Shown here piece by piece: positions 18,483 to 27,196 of a stretch of 64,000 nt of DNA. Each line of letters begins with the position of its first letter. The stretch's first letter is position 1. Below the pieces are notes generated by a model. The model ran no database searches. It had not been told where the DNA came from and saw nothing but the letters and a program-made list of their open reading frames with translations. The translations under genes and the position numbers were made by a program. Source of the DNA: Thermodesulfobacterium hydrogeniphilum (GTDB taxonomy: Bacteria; Desulfobacterota; Thermodesulfobacteria; Thermodesulfobacteriales; Thermodesulfobacteriaceae); NCBI RefSeq assembly GCF_000746255.1, contig NZ_JQKW01000006.1, forward strand, positions 124,001 through 188,000, in the 5' to 3' direction.

Positions 18483-19442
18483 TTAACCTCCTATAGCTCT
18501 CATAGGTCTTTTAGTAAAATTAAGATGATGTTTAGCAGGTTTAATTCTTAAAGCTCTTTCAAAAGCCTCTTCTAAAGTTCCTTTATTTCCTCTTAGTATA
18601 GGCTTTAAATTTATTTCATTATCTGAAAAAAGACAAGGCCTTAATCTACCATCTGGAGTAATTCTTAATCTATTACATTTATAACAAAAATGTTCAGAAA
18701 TAGGAGAAATTATACCTATTTTTCCTAAAGTATTTTTCCATTTAAAAACCTTAGCAGGTCCTCCTCCTACAGAGTTAGAGGGAATTAAAGGAGAATATTT
18801 GTTTAAAATTTCTTTTATTTCCTGGGCTGTTATAATATGATTTTCATTCCATAAAGAATTTTTTCCTATTGGCATAAATTCTATAAATCTTACCTCTAAA
18901 GGTTTTTCAAAAGTTAATTTAGCAAGTTCTAAAATTTCATCGTCATTAAAACCTTTAATTACAACAACATTTATTTTAACAGGATTAAAACCTAAATCCA
19001 AAGCTAAATTTATTCCTTTTAAAACTTTCTCAAAAGCATCTACTCCTGTGAGTATTTTAAATTTTTCTTTATTTAAAGTATCCAAGCTTATATTTAAACG
19101 TTTAAGTCCGGCTTTTTTTAATTTTCCCCCAAGCTCTTCTAAAAAGAACCCATTGGTAGTTAAACTTAAATCTACAATTCCGGGAATTTGAGACAATTTT
19201 TCTACAAGGATTTCTATATTTTTTCTTATAAGTGGTTCTCCTCCTGTTAATCTAATCCTTTTTACTCCTAATTTAGCTCCTACTTTAACAATTTTTTCTA
19301 TTTCCTCAAATCTCAAAATTTCTTTATGAGAGAGCCATTTCCAATTCTGATGAGTTGAACAATAAATACATCTAAAATTACAACGATCTGTAACAGAAAT
19401 CCTTAAATATTCTATAATTCTTCCTAAATGATCTATAAGCAC
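18483..19442 (-). CDS. moaA: GTP 3',8-cyclase MoaA
   Basis: Radical-SAM enzyme starting molybdenum cofactor (molybdopterin) synthesis. The SAM cluster motif is CNFRCIYC near residue 20, the C-terminal cluster is FCYKCNRLRITPDGRLRPC, and the protein ends with the essential GG. 319 aa is normal. It supplies cofactor for tungsten/molybdenum enzymes. It overlaps the DUF4416 gene by 10 bp. Confidence 0.96.
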   Translation of the reverse strand: MLIDHLGRIIEYLRISVTDRCNFRCIYCSTHQNWKWLSHKEILRFEEIEKIVKVGAKLGVKRIRLTGGEPLIRKNIEILVEKLSQIPGIVDLSLTTNGFFLEELGGKLKKAGLKRLNISLDTLNKEKFKILTGVDAFEKVLKGINLALDLGFNPVKINVVVIKGFNDDEILELAKLTFEKPLEVRFIEFMPIGKNSLWNENHIITAQEIKEILNKYSPLIPSNSVGGGPAKVFKWKNTLGKIGIISPISEHFCYKCNRLRITPDGRLRPCLFSDNEINLKPILRGNKGTLEEAFERALRIKPAKHHLNFTKRPMRAIGG

Positions 19443-19975
19443 TGTAATCCTTTTAATTTATTTTTATACCATTCTCTTGCTTTATTAAAAGTGGCTATGA
19501 TTTGAGGTTGTTTGTAATCAGGATAGGTCCAAGGAAGCTCTGTAAAGCTTTTTCCTTTAAATATTAGAGTAACTTCAGCAAAAACACCTTTACCAATGTA
19601 AACTCTATGTGAAAAGTCTTTAAAAGTAGATAAGACAATTTTGGAAAGAGCTATATATCCAGGATCAAGATTTACTGTTCTATTTCCAGAGGGCTCAGCC
19701 AGTTCTCTTTCAATTTCATAGCATGTATGTTTTAAATCTATTAAAAATTCAGGTTCTCTCAGTCTTTCAAAAAAATAAAATCCCTTTTTGAGAGTCTCTC
19801 CCATTTCTTTAGCATAATAGGAAGTAAAAGAAGAAAAATCATATATTTCTGATTGTAAAACAACTTTTCCCAAATCAGGTTCTAAATTAATTAAAACTTT
19901 TTCCCATAAAGAAAGATCTTTTCCAGTAATAGCAAGAAAAAAAAGATTAGGAAAAGGTTTTTGAGGATGACTCAT
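19433..19975 (-). CDS. DUF4416 family protein
   Basis: 180 aa with the family's NLDPGYIALSKIVLSTFKDFSHRVYIGKGVFAEVTL core and a terminal WTYPDY segment. Function unknown; the family is common in deltaproteobacterial and thermophilic sulfate reducers. It lies tightly between the Trm112-like gene and moaA, so it is co-transcribed. Confidence 0.82.
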   Translation of the reverse strand: MSHPQKPFPNLFFLAITGKDLSLWEKVLINLEPDLGKVVLQSEIYDFSSFTSYYAKEMGETLKKGFYFFERLREPEFLIDLKHTCYEIERELAEPSGNRTVNLDPGYIALSKIVLSTFKDFSHRVYIGKGVFAEVTLIFKGKSFTELPWTYPDYKQPQIIATFNKAREWYKNKLKGLQCL

Positions 19976-19976
19976 T

Positions 19977-20165
19977 TTAATCTAATTTTACATTTTCAGC
20001 TTCTTCAATAAGCATTACAGGAATATCATCTACAATAGGATAAAAAAGCTGACATTTTTTACAATAAAATCCCTGTTTTCCATCCCAGGTTTTGTATTCT
20101 AAATCCCCTTTACATTTAGGACAGGCTAAAACTTTTAAAAATTCATCAATTCTATCTTTTTCCAT
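19977..20165 (-). CDS. Trm112 family zinc-ribbon protein
   Basis: 62 aa with CPKC and CKKC zinc knuckles and the YPIVDDIPVML tail, the full Trm112/YcaR pattern. In other organisms such proteins act as small activator or adaptor proteins for methyltransferases. First gene of this operon; GGGGTTTT precedes the ATG rather than a strong Shine-Dalgarno. Confidence 0.88.
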   Translation of the reverse strand: MEKDRIDEFLKVLACPKCKGDLEYKTWDGKQGFYCKKCQLFYPIVDDIPVMLIEEAENVKLD

Positions 20166-20295
20166 AAAACCCCTTTATTATAATATCACTTTTCAAAGTT
20201 TATGCAATTGCAAAAATATTATTCCTTAATCTTGTTTGACAAACAACATATTAAACTGGTAAAGAAAAAATACATCTTAATAGCTTTTAAATTTT

Positions 20296-20646
20296 TCACA
20301 AAATAGGTTGTATATTTTTTTTGATAATTTCTAAAAATGTTTCTACAGTTTTTATGATTTTTTCAGGCTCTTTTTCTTCAGAAAATAATATGTTTTTAAT
20401 ATTTTTTAATTTATCTACATCTTCAGGTTCTACAGATTCTAAGGTTTTTTTCCACAATTCTTCCAAAGAAGGAGGTTTTTCTGGAGGATTTATTTGTGAT
20501 AGAGACCAAATAGCTTTTAAACCTATTTTAAAGATTTCTTGAGCCTTTCTTTTAAGATCTTCAGGTTTTTTTAAAAAATGGGGTAGATCTTTATATAAAT
20601 CCAAGGCATATCTATAATAGCTTTTAGCTCTTATAAAATAAACCAT
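20296..20646 (-). CDS. Hypothetical helical protein downstream of efp
   Basis: 116 aa, predicted all-helical, rich in Lys/Glu and prolines (NPPEKPPSLEELW). I do not recognise a family; a HEPN-like helical bundle is possible but unproven. Its start abuts the preceding gene's stop with no gap, so it is part of the bpsA-efp operon. Confidence 0.6.
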   Translation of the reverse strand: MVYFIRAKSYYRYALDLYKDLPHFLKKPEDLKRKAQEIFKIGLKAIWSLSQINPPEKPPSLEELWKKTLESVEPEDVDKLKNIKNILFSEEKEPEKIIKTVETFLEIIKKNIQPIL

Positions 20647-20856
20647 TTAAGAAGATTTCTTTAAAACTTCTTCTCCCCATTTTTTATAAAAATGTTTACT
20701 TATAACTTCGTCTACCAGTTCGCAAATCTCAAAAAGAAGCTCAATCATATCAAGCATTTCTGCTTGACCATCAGGCGGTCTCATTTCAAAGTCTTCTATA
20801 AAAGCACCACTTTCTAAATATTCTTTAAATTCCTGAAGTTTTTTAAGAGTAAGCAT
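20647..20856 (-). CDS. Hypothetical small acidic protein downstream of efp
   Basis: 69 aa, helical, with a run of acidic residues and Met (DMIELLFEICELVDEVISKHFYKKW). No recognised family. It lies 1 bp after the efp stop and directly before the 116-aa protein, suggesting the two act as a pair. Confidence 0.6.
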   Translation of the reverse strand: MLTLKKLQEFKEYLESGAFIEDFEMRPPDGQAEMLDMIELLFEICELVDEVISKHFYKKWGEEVLKKSS

Positions 20857-20857
20857 T

Positions 20858-21421
20858 TTAACTTGTCCTTTCTATGTATTCTCCTGTTCTTGTGTCCACT
20901 TTTATCTTATCACCTTTATTTATAAATAAAGGAACCTGAATAACAGCTCCGGTTTCTAAGGTAGCAGGTTTTGTGGCAGAACCTACAGTATCACCTCTTA
21001 CCCCTGGTTCTGTGTCTATAACCTCTAACTCCACAATGTTAGGTAGTTCTATTCCTATAACTTTTCCTTTATAATACATTACATACACATTAAGATTTTC
21101 TTTTAAAAACTTACCTGCTTCTCCAATATCTTTTTCATCTACATAGATCTGATCATAGTCTTCAAGATCCATAAAGACATATTGATCTTTGTCTTTATAT
21201 AAATATTGCATTTCTTTTTCCTGAAAATCCGGTTTTTCAAATTTCTCTCCGGCTCTAAAATTTACTTCTAAAACTCTACCAGTAATTAAATCCTTTAATT
21301 TTGTTCTTACAGTAGGTTGATTTTTAGAAACTTTTACATGTTGATATTCTAAAATTTCGTATGGTTTCCCTTCCCATTCTATTTTAAGACCTCTTTTAAA
21401 ATCAGAGGTAGTATAAGCCAT
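20858..21421 (-). CDS. efp: Elongation factor P
   Basis: 187 aa, three OB-like domains; helps ribosomes through proline stretches. The C-terminal signature GDTVGSATKPATLETGAVIQVPLFI is clear. The domain-I loop tip, usually PGKG, reads VSKNQP here, with Lys33 at the position normally modified. That is an unusual loop for the family. It lies 14 bp after bpsA. Confidence 0.95.
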   Translation of the reverse strand: MAYTTSDFKRGLKIEWEGKPYEILEYQHVKVSKNQPTVRTKLKDLITGRVLEVNFRAGEKFEKPDFQEKEMQYLYKDKDQYVFMDLEDYDQIYVDEKDIGEAGKFLKENLNVYVMYYKGKVIGIELPNIVELEVIDTEPGVRGDTVGSATKPATLETGAVIQVPLFINKGDKIKVDTRTGEYIERTS

Positions 21422-21435
21422 ATTGTATCACTCCT

Positions 21436-22476
21436 TTATTTATTTTTTTCTAAGTAAGAGGGTAAAGGGGTTGCCCAGGATTCATCATCAAAATATAATT
21501 CTTCTAAATTTTTGGGAACTTCTATATCTATAATTTTAGGACCTTCTACAACTTCAAATCTTAATAAACAGGATTTATACCAATCTACTGTAGGAAGGTT
21601 CAAATCAAATTCTTTCATAATTTTATAAGTTTTATAAAAATCTTCCCATTGATTTTCTTCTTCAGGATAAATAGTAAAATCTCTTAAAATATCAGTTAAT
21701 ACAAAGCCAGAATCTATAAGAAACTTTTGAAAATCATGCCATTTTTTTAAAGAGGCTTCTCTATGTGTAAATCCCATATAACCTACAGACCCTTCACCTT
21801 TTAAAGCACTAATACATCTACTTACAAAAAGAAAAAGCCCTTTTTGTGTTTCTACAGGATCTGTAACAAATACATCAAATTGTTTATGCAGATGTTCTGG
21901 AAGGCTGTCAATTACATTATAATTATAAACTTCTATATTTTTATAACCTATTTCTTCAGCCTTTTCTTTTATAAATTTGTTAATTCTCTCATCAATCTCT
22001 ACTACTACAATTCGTTTAGGAAGTTTAGTGAGTGCCATACTTAAGGAAATTAAATCATCATCTCCAAGTATAAAAATTTCTGTATCTTCCAGATCTCCTC
22101 TCTCATATATAAAAGCAGTTCTTTTTAAAGTATCTTCAGGTCTTACAAAGCCCTGATCAAAATCACTGGTAGGTAAAGGCCTGTTTTTGGTAATTTCTAA
22201 AAATTTATTTAGGATCTTTTTCCAATAAGGATTTTTAGAAAAAGGAGAACAATGGAGACATCCTGGATTGTTATAAGGATTTGTATTAATATCTTTTTTA
22301 ACTAAATAAAAATAAGGTTTTTCATATTTAATAATACCGGAATTCATTAAATCTTTTATAGCATTAAGAAAATTAACCAGATGGGAATCTTGATAATTAA
22401 TTAATTCCCAAAAAGTAGCAGGATTTTTAACAAGATGTCTTAAAATTTGGTTTTTTATTCGTTCAATTTCTCTCAC
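21436..22476 (-). CDS. bpsA: Branched-chain polyamine synthase BpsA
   Basis: Aminopropyltransferase making N4-bis(aminopropyl)spermidine-type polyamines in thermophiles. 346 aa: an N-terminal winged-helix-like region (to about 60), then a Rossmann domain with FILGDDDLISLSMAL and VVEIDERI (binding decarboxylated SAM) and the catalytic-region motif TDPVET. The family (formerly DUF43) is almost restricted to thermophilic archaea and bacteria, which supports a hot habitat. Operon with efp. Confidence 0.88.
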   Translation of the reverse strand: MREIERIKNQILRHLVKNPATFWELINYQDSHLVNFLNAIKDLMNSGIIKYEKPYFYLVKKDINTNPYNNPGCLHCSPFSKNPYWKKILNKFLEITKNRPLPTSDFDQGFVRPEDTLKRTAFIYERGDLEDTEIFILGDDDLISLSMALTKLPKRIVVVEIDERINKFIKEKAEEIGYKNIEVYNYNVIDSLPEHLHKQFDVFVTDPVETQKGLFLFVSRCISALKGEGSVGYMGFTHREASLKKWHDFQKFLIDSGFVLTDILRDFTIYPEEENQWEDFYKTYKIMKEFDLNLPTVDWYKSCLLRFEVVEGPKIIDIEVPKNLEELYFDDESWATPLPSYLEKNK

Positions 22477-22551
22477 TTTTCAACTCCAGTTATGATTTAA
22501 TTAAAAAGACCTCCCAATTTGATAAATAACAAGAATTACTTTTAAGAGAAA

Positions 22552-22628
<77 letters not shown>

Positions 22629-22643
22629 ATCTTAAACTAAATT

Positions 22644-22673
22644 AAAATATAATAAATTTTTAAAATATGTCAA
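22644..22673 (-). promoter_or_regulatory. Promoter of the initiator tRNA gene
   Basis: Minus strand TTGACA (22668-22673), an 18-bp spacer and TATTTT (22644-22649), ending 15 bp before the tRNA. The -35 is perfect and the -10 is weaker. Confidence 0.55.
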
Positions 22674-22748
22674 GATCAAAACCTCTTGTCTATTGAATTT
22701 TTAAAATAATACTTTAAAATTTTTACAAAAATTCTAAAGTTTTTAATT

Positions 22749-24119
22749 ATGAACAGACATGAAACCTTAATTTCTACCACTGACTTTAAAGAAAAACTTT
22801 ATTTTACTGTTAAAGAAATTGCTTTAAATCTAAAAAATCTTATTGAAAAGAATTTCCCGGTTTTGTGGGTAGAAGGAGAGATCGCAAATTTACGTTATAG
22901 TCAGAACGGTAATGTTTATTTTAATCTTATAGAAGAAGAGGCTTCTCTTAAAGCTATGATTTTTAGTTCAGATAAAGATCAGAGTATTGTTCCTTATTTA
23001 AAAAACGGTTTAAAAGTTTTATGTTTCGGAAGACTTAATTTTTACCTCCGCTCTGGGGATTGTTATTTTATTGTTAGAAGAATAGAACCCTTAGGTAAAG
23101 GCTTATTAGCTTTAAAAAAAGAAGAACTTATAAGAAAATATAAACCCCTTTTTGATCCTAATAGAAAAAAAGCTTTACCTTTATATCCTAAAAAAATAGC
23201 AATCATTACTTCGCTTTTTGGAGCAGCTTTAAAAGATTTTTTAAAAATAAGTCATAATAGATGGGATCTGGAAATTTTAGTATATCCTGTGAGAGTTCAA
23301 GGAGAAGGTGCAGAAAAAGAAATATCTCAAGCTGTAGAAGATATAAATCTGTATTTCAAGGATGTAGAAATTATTGTTATTACAAGAGGTGGTGGCTCTT
23401 TTGAGGATCTTGCTCCTTTTTATACAGAAGAAATAATTCTTAGTATAAAAGATTCAAAAATTCCTGTAGTTTCTGCAGTAGGCCATGAGATAGATTATAC
23501 CATTTGTGATCTTATTGCAGATAAAAGATGCCCAACTCCTACTGCTGCAGCAGAAGATGTGGTTCCTGATAAAGAAGAAGTTTTTAAAAGACTTGAAATT
23601 TATAAAAAGAAATATCAACAACTTTTAGAAATAATTATCTCTAAAAGAGAAAAACAACTTTATGAATTAAAATTGACTCTTGAAAATAGAAATCCTTTTA
23701 AAATTATTAATAATCTGGAAAAACAGCTTAAAGATTATACGCATAATTTGATTTTAAGAATGGAAAAATTTTTATCCTTTAAAGAAAGCCGTTTAACAGA
23801 AATAAAAAACAGATTAAGAAAAAAACATCCTCAGGAAAAAATAAGTTTGGAAGAAGAAAGGCTTAAATTTTTAAAAAATAGATTAAAATCAGCCTTGAAC
23901 AACTTTTTAGAAACCAAAGAAAGAAAGTTGGAGAGTTTACAGAAACTTCTTGATTCTTTATCCCCTTTAAATATTTTACAAAGAGGATATAGTATAGTAA
24001 AAAGTTATCCTGATGGTAGAATAATAAAAATAGCTCAAGATGTTAGTGAGGGACAATTTTTGGAAATTTATTTTTCTAAAGGTAAAGTTTTAGTTGAAGT
24101 GAAAAAAGTGGAGACATAG
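22749..24119 (+). CDS. xseA: Exodeoxyribonuclease VII large subunit
   Basis: 456 aa. N-terminal OB domain (FPVLWVEGEIANLRYSQNGNVYFNL), a catalytic domain with ITRGGGSFEDL and VVSAVGHEIDYTICDLIADKRCPTPTAAAE, and a coiled-coil C-terminus. Degrades single-stranded DNA together with XseB, encoded 4 bp downstream. First gene of the xseA-xseB-ispA-dxs-rel operon. No obvious ribosome site before its ATG. Confidence 0.96.
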   Translation: MNRHETLISTTDFKEKLYFTVKEIALNLKNLIEKNFPVLWVEGEIANLRYSQNGNVYFNLIEEEASLKAMIFSSDKDQSIVPYLKNGLKVLCFGRLNFYLRSGDCYFIVRRIEPLGKGLLALKKEELIRKYKPLFDPNRKKALPLYPKKIAIITSLFGAALKDFLKISHNRWDLEILVYPVRVQGEGAEKEISQAVEDINLYFKDVEIIVITRGGGSFEDLAPFYTEEIILSIKDSKIPVVSAVGHEIDYTICDLIADKRCPTPTAAAEDVVPDKEEVFKRLEIYKKKYQQLLEIIISKREKQLYELKLTLENRNPFKIINNLEKQLKDYTHNLILRMEKFLSFKESRLTEIKNRLRKKHPQEKISLEEERLKFLKNRLKSALNNFLETKERKLESLQKLLDSLSPLNILQRGYSIVKSYPDGRIIKIAQDVSEGQFLEIYFSKGKVLVEVKKVET

Positions 24120-24123
24120 CTGT

Positions 24124-24381
24124 ATGATAGAAAATAACAAAGATTTAAATTTTGAAGAGGCTTTAAAAAGAATAGAATATATTTTAAAACAGCTTGAGAA
24201 TAAAGATCTTGATTTAGAAACAGCCATAGAACTTTATGAAGAAGGGCTTAAACTAATTTACTATTGCGAACAAAAGCTTAAAAATGCCAGAACAAGAGTA
24301 GAAGTGATTATTAAAGAAAAAGAAGGTTTTAGATTAGAAGAATTTGAAAAAGCTATAGAGATTCTTAAAAATGGCAATTAA
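24124..24381 (+). CDS. xseB: Exodeoxyribonuclease VII small subunit
   Basis: 85 aa with the family pattern LNFEEALKRIEYILKQLENKDLDLE...YEEGLKLIYYCEQKLKNAR. Helical subunit of ExoVII. Overlaps ispA by 11 bp. Confidence 0.95.
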   Translation: MIENNKDLNFEEALKRIEYILKQLENKDLDLETAIELYEEGLKLIYYCEQKLKNARTRVEVIIKEKEGFRLEEFEKAIEILKNGN

Positions 24382-25273
24382 TTTTGATTTAAAATCTTAT
24401 CTAAAAGAAAAAAAAGAAAAAATAGAAGAAATTTTATTTAAATATTTTCCAGAAGAAAAAGGATACGGGGCAAAGGTTATCACAGCTGCCAAGTATAGTC
24501 TTTCTGCTGGTGGAAAAAGAATTAGACCTGTGCTTTGTTTGGCAGGTTGTGAGGTGGTAGGAGGAGATTGGAGAAACATTTTGCTTTTCGCAGCAGGTAT
24601 AGAGTGTATTCATACTTATTCTTTAATTCATGATGATTTACCAGCTATGGATGATGATGATTACAGAAGAGGCAAACTTTCTTGTCATAAAGCCTTTAAC
24701 GAAGCTACTGCTATTTTAGCAGGAGATGGTCTTCAATCACTTGCTTATGAATTTTTTACTCATCCAGACTTGGTTAAAAAAGTCAGCAAAACAAGACTTT
24801 TAAAAGCTATTTATATAATTTCCAAAGCTATTGGTTTTGAGGGCATGGTTGGTGGTCAGATGGCAGATCTTCTTATGGAAGGTAAAAAAGGAAGCATAAA
24901 AGCTTTAAAATGGATTCATTTTAATAAAACCACTCGTCTTATAGAGGCCTCTATCGTTAGTGGAGCTTTGTTAGGGGGAGGTAAGACAAAAGAGATTAAA
25001 GTTTTATCTTCTTATGGAAAAAACTTGGGTCTGGCTTTTCAAATAGTGGATGACCTTTTAGATATTATAGGTGATGAAAAGAAACTTGGCAAAAAGGTTT
25101 TTTCTGATGTAAAGAAACAAAAATTGACTTATCCTGCTCTTTTAGGTTTGGAAAAAACTAAGGAACTTGCTGAGGCATATATAAATAAAGCAATCTCTGT
25201 TTTATCCATTTTTGGAGAAAAAGCCCAGCCTTTAAAAGCTATAGCAGAATTTGTTTTGAATAGGGTCTATTAA
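24371..25273 (+). CDS. ispA: Polyprenyl (farnesyl/geranyl) diphosphate synthase
   Basis: 300-aa trans-prenyltransferase. The first Asp-rich motif is HDDLPAMDDDD (about 93-103) and the second DDLLDIIGD. It condenses IPP with allylic diphosphates for quinone and cell-wall lipid carriers. The residues before the first DDxxD (IHTYSLIHDD) suit a short-chain C15-C20 enzyme. Adjacent to dxs, an isoprenoid precursor gene. Confidence 0.93.
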   Translation: MAINFDLKSYLKEKKEKIEEILFKYFPEEKGYGAKVITAAKYSLSAGGKRIRPVLCLAGCEVVGGDWRNILLFAAGIECIHTYSLIHDDLPAMDDDDYRRGKLSCHKAFNEATAILAGDGLQSLAYEFFTHPDLVKKVSKTRLLKAIYIISKAIGFEGMVGGQMADLLMEGKKGSIKALKWIHFNKTTRLIEASIVSGALLGGGKTKEIKVLSSYGKNLGLAFQIVDDLLDIIGDEKKLGKKVFSDVKKQKLTYPALLGLEKTKELAEAYINKAISVLSIFGEKAQPLKAIAEFVLNRVY

Positions 25274-25276
25274 AGT

Positions 25277-27145
25277 ATGGCTAAGTTTTTAAAAATGATT
25301 AATTCACCAGAGGACTTAAAGAAAATGAAAATTTCACATTTAAAAGCCTTGGCTCAAGAGATTAGAGATTATATTATAGAAGTAGTTTCTAAAAATGGAG
25401 GCCATCTTGCTCCTAATTTGGGAACTGTGGAGTTAACCTTAGCTTTACATTATGTTTTTAATTCTCCCAAGGATAAGATTATATGGGATGTAGGGCATCA
25501 GTGTTATACTCATAAAATAATTACAGGTAGAAGAAATAGTTTCCCAACTTTAAGAAAATATAAAGGGATTGCGGGTTTCCCAAAGAGGAGTGAAAGTTCT
25601 CATGATATTCTGGATACAGGACATAGTAGCACCTCTATTTCTGCTGGGCTTGGTGTAGCTACAGCTTTAAGGATAAAACAAGAAGAGGGTAAAGTTATAG
25701 CTGTTATCGGAGATGGAGCCATTACTGCTGGACTTGCTTTTGAAGGTTTAAATAATGCAGGTTTTCAAAAAGAAGATCTTTTGGTGATTCTTAATGATAA
25801 TGAAATGTCTATAGCTCCTAATGTAGGAGCTTTGTCTTCTTTTGTGTCTAAAAGATTAACAAGTAATTTAGTAAGATTTATAAAAAAAGAGATAGAACAT
25901 CTGGCTTATAAATTTCCTGGAGGAGATAACATAATAAATTTTCTAAAAAAAGGCGAAGAAATTTTAAAAATAGCAATTTCTCCTGGAGCTTTGTTTACTG
26001 CTTTAAATTTTGAATATATAGGTCCTATAAATGGTCATGATTTAGAATCACTTATTACCATTTTAGAAAACATCAAAAATATAAAGGGGCCTGTATTACT
26101 TCATGTTATTACTAAAAAAGGTAAAGGATATCCTTATGCTGAAAGGGATCCAGAGACTTTTCATGGGGTTGGACCTTTTGATGTAAAGACAGGAAAGGTT
26201 TTGAAAAAGAAAGATGCTCCTCCAACTTATACTGAAATTTTTGGTAAAACCATGTTAAGATTGGCAGAAATTGAACCCAGACTTGTTGCTATAACAGCTG
26301 CGATGAGGTCAGGAACAGGGCTTAAAGCTTTTTCAGAAAAATATCCTGATAGATTTTTTGATGTAGGAATTTGTGAACAGCATGCTGTAACTTTTGCTAC
26401 TGGTTTGGCTTTAGAAGGATTTATTCCTGTTTGTGCTATATATTCTACTTTTTTACAAAGGGCTTATGATCAAATTATTCATGATGTAGCTTTAAATAAT
26501 GTTAAAGTTATTTTTGCTATAGATAGAGCAGGGTTAGTAGGAGAAGATGGTCCTACTCATCATGGGGCTTTTGATCTTTCTTATTTAAGACCTATTCCTA
26601 ATTTGATTATAATGGCGCCTAAGGATGAAAATGAATTGCAGCACATGCTTTATAATGCTTTAAAATATCCTGGAGCCGTGGCTATTAGATATCCAAGAGG
26701 AGAAGGAGAAAATGTAGAATTAGATTGGGATTTTAAAGAAATTCCCTTAGGTAAAGCGGAGTTACTTAAAGATGGGAAAGATTTGACTATCATTGCTATA
26801 GGCAATATGGTTTATCAGGCTTTAAAAGCATCTCAAGAATTGGAAAAAGAAGGAATATCTGTAGGTGTAATAAATGTGAGATTTTTAAAACCTTTGGATA
26901 AAGATTTGATTATAGAACAAGCTAAAAAAACCCAAAGGATTTTAACTGTAGAAGAAAATGCAAAACTGGGAGGTTTAGGGTCTGCTGTTTCTGAATTATT
27001 AATTGAGGAAGGTATTTCAGTAAAATTTAAAAAAATAGGCCTGCCTGATAAATTTGTAGAACATGGAGATCTCAAAACTCTTAGAGAAATCTATGGTCTT
27101 ACTTATCAAAATATCATTTCAGAAGTCAAAAAGATTCTCCTTTAA
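25277..27145 (+). CDS. dxs: 1-deoxy-D-xylulose-5-phosphate synthase
   Basis: ThDP enzyme, first step of the MEP isoprenoid pathway (pyruvate + glyceraldehyde-3-phosphate). 622 aa with DVGHQCYTHKIITGR, the ThDP motif from GDGAITAGLAFEGLN to the LND, and DRAGLVGEDGPTHHG. It lies 3 bp after ispA, so precursor and chain-elongation steps are co-expressed. Confidence 0.96.
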   Translation: MAKFLKMINSPEDLKKMKISHLKALAQEIRDYIIEVVSKNGGHLAPNLGTVELTLALHYVFNSPKDKIIWDVGHQCYTHKIITGRRNSFPTLRKYKGIAGFPKRSESSHDILDTGHSSTSISAGLGVATALRIKQEEGKVIAVIGDGAITAGLAFEGLNNAGFQKEDLLVILNDNEMSIAPNVGALSSFVSKRLTSNLVRFIKKEIEHLAYKFPGGDNIINFLKKGEEILKIAISPGALFTALNFEYIGPINGHDLESLITILENIKNIKGPVLLHVITKKGKGYPYAERDPETFHGVGPFDVKTGKVLKKKDAPPTYTEIFGKTMLRLAEIEPRLVAITAAMRSGTGLKAFSEKYPDRFFDVGICEQHAVTFATGLALEGFIPVCAIYSTFLQRAYDQIIHDVALNNVKVIFAIDRAGLVGEDGPTHHGAFDLSYLRPIPNLIIMAPKDENELQHMLYNALKYPGAVAIRYPRGEGENVELDWDFKEIPLGKAELLKDGKDLTIIAIGNMVYQALKASQELEKEGISVGVINVRFLKPLDKDLIIEQAKKTQRILTVEENAKLGGLGSAVSELLIEEGISVKFKKIGLPDKFVEHGDLKTLREIYGLTYQNIISEVKKILL

Positions 27146-27196
27146 ATAACTTTTAACTTGTAAAAAAACAAATAGAATTTAAATTTAATATTTAGG

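Noticed and set aside
20296-20856. Toxin-antitoxin module after efp
   Set aside because: No nuclease, HEPN RxxxxH or DNA-binding motif could be seen; kept as hypothetical proteins.
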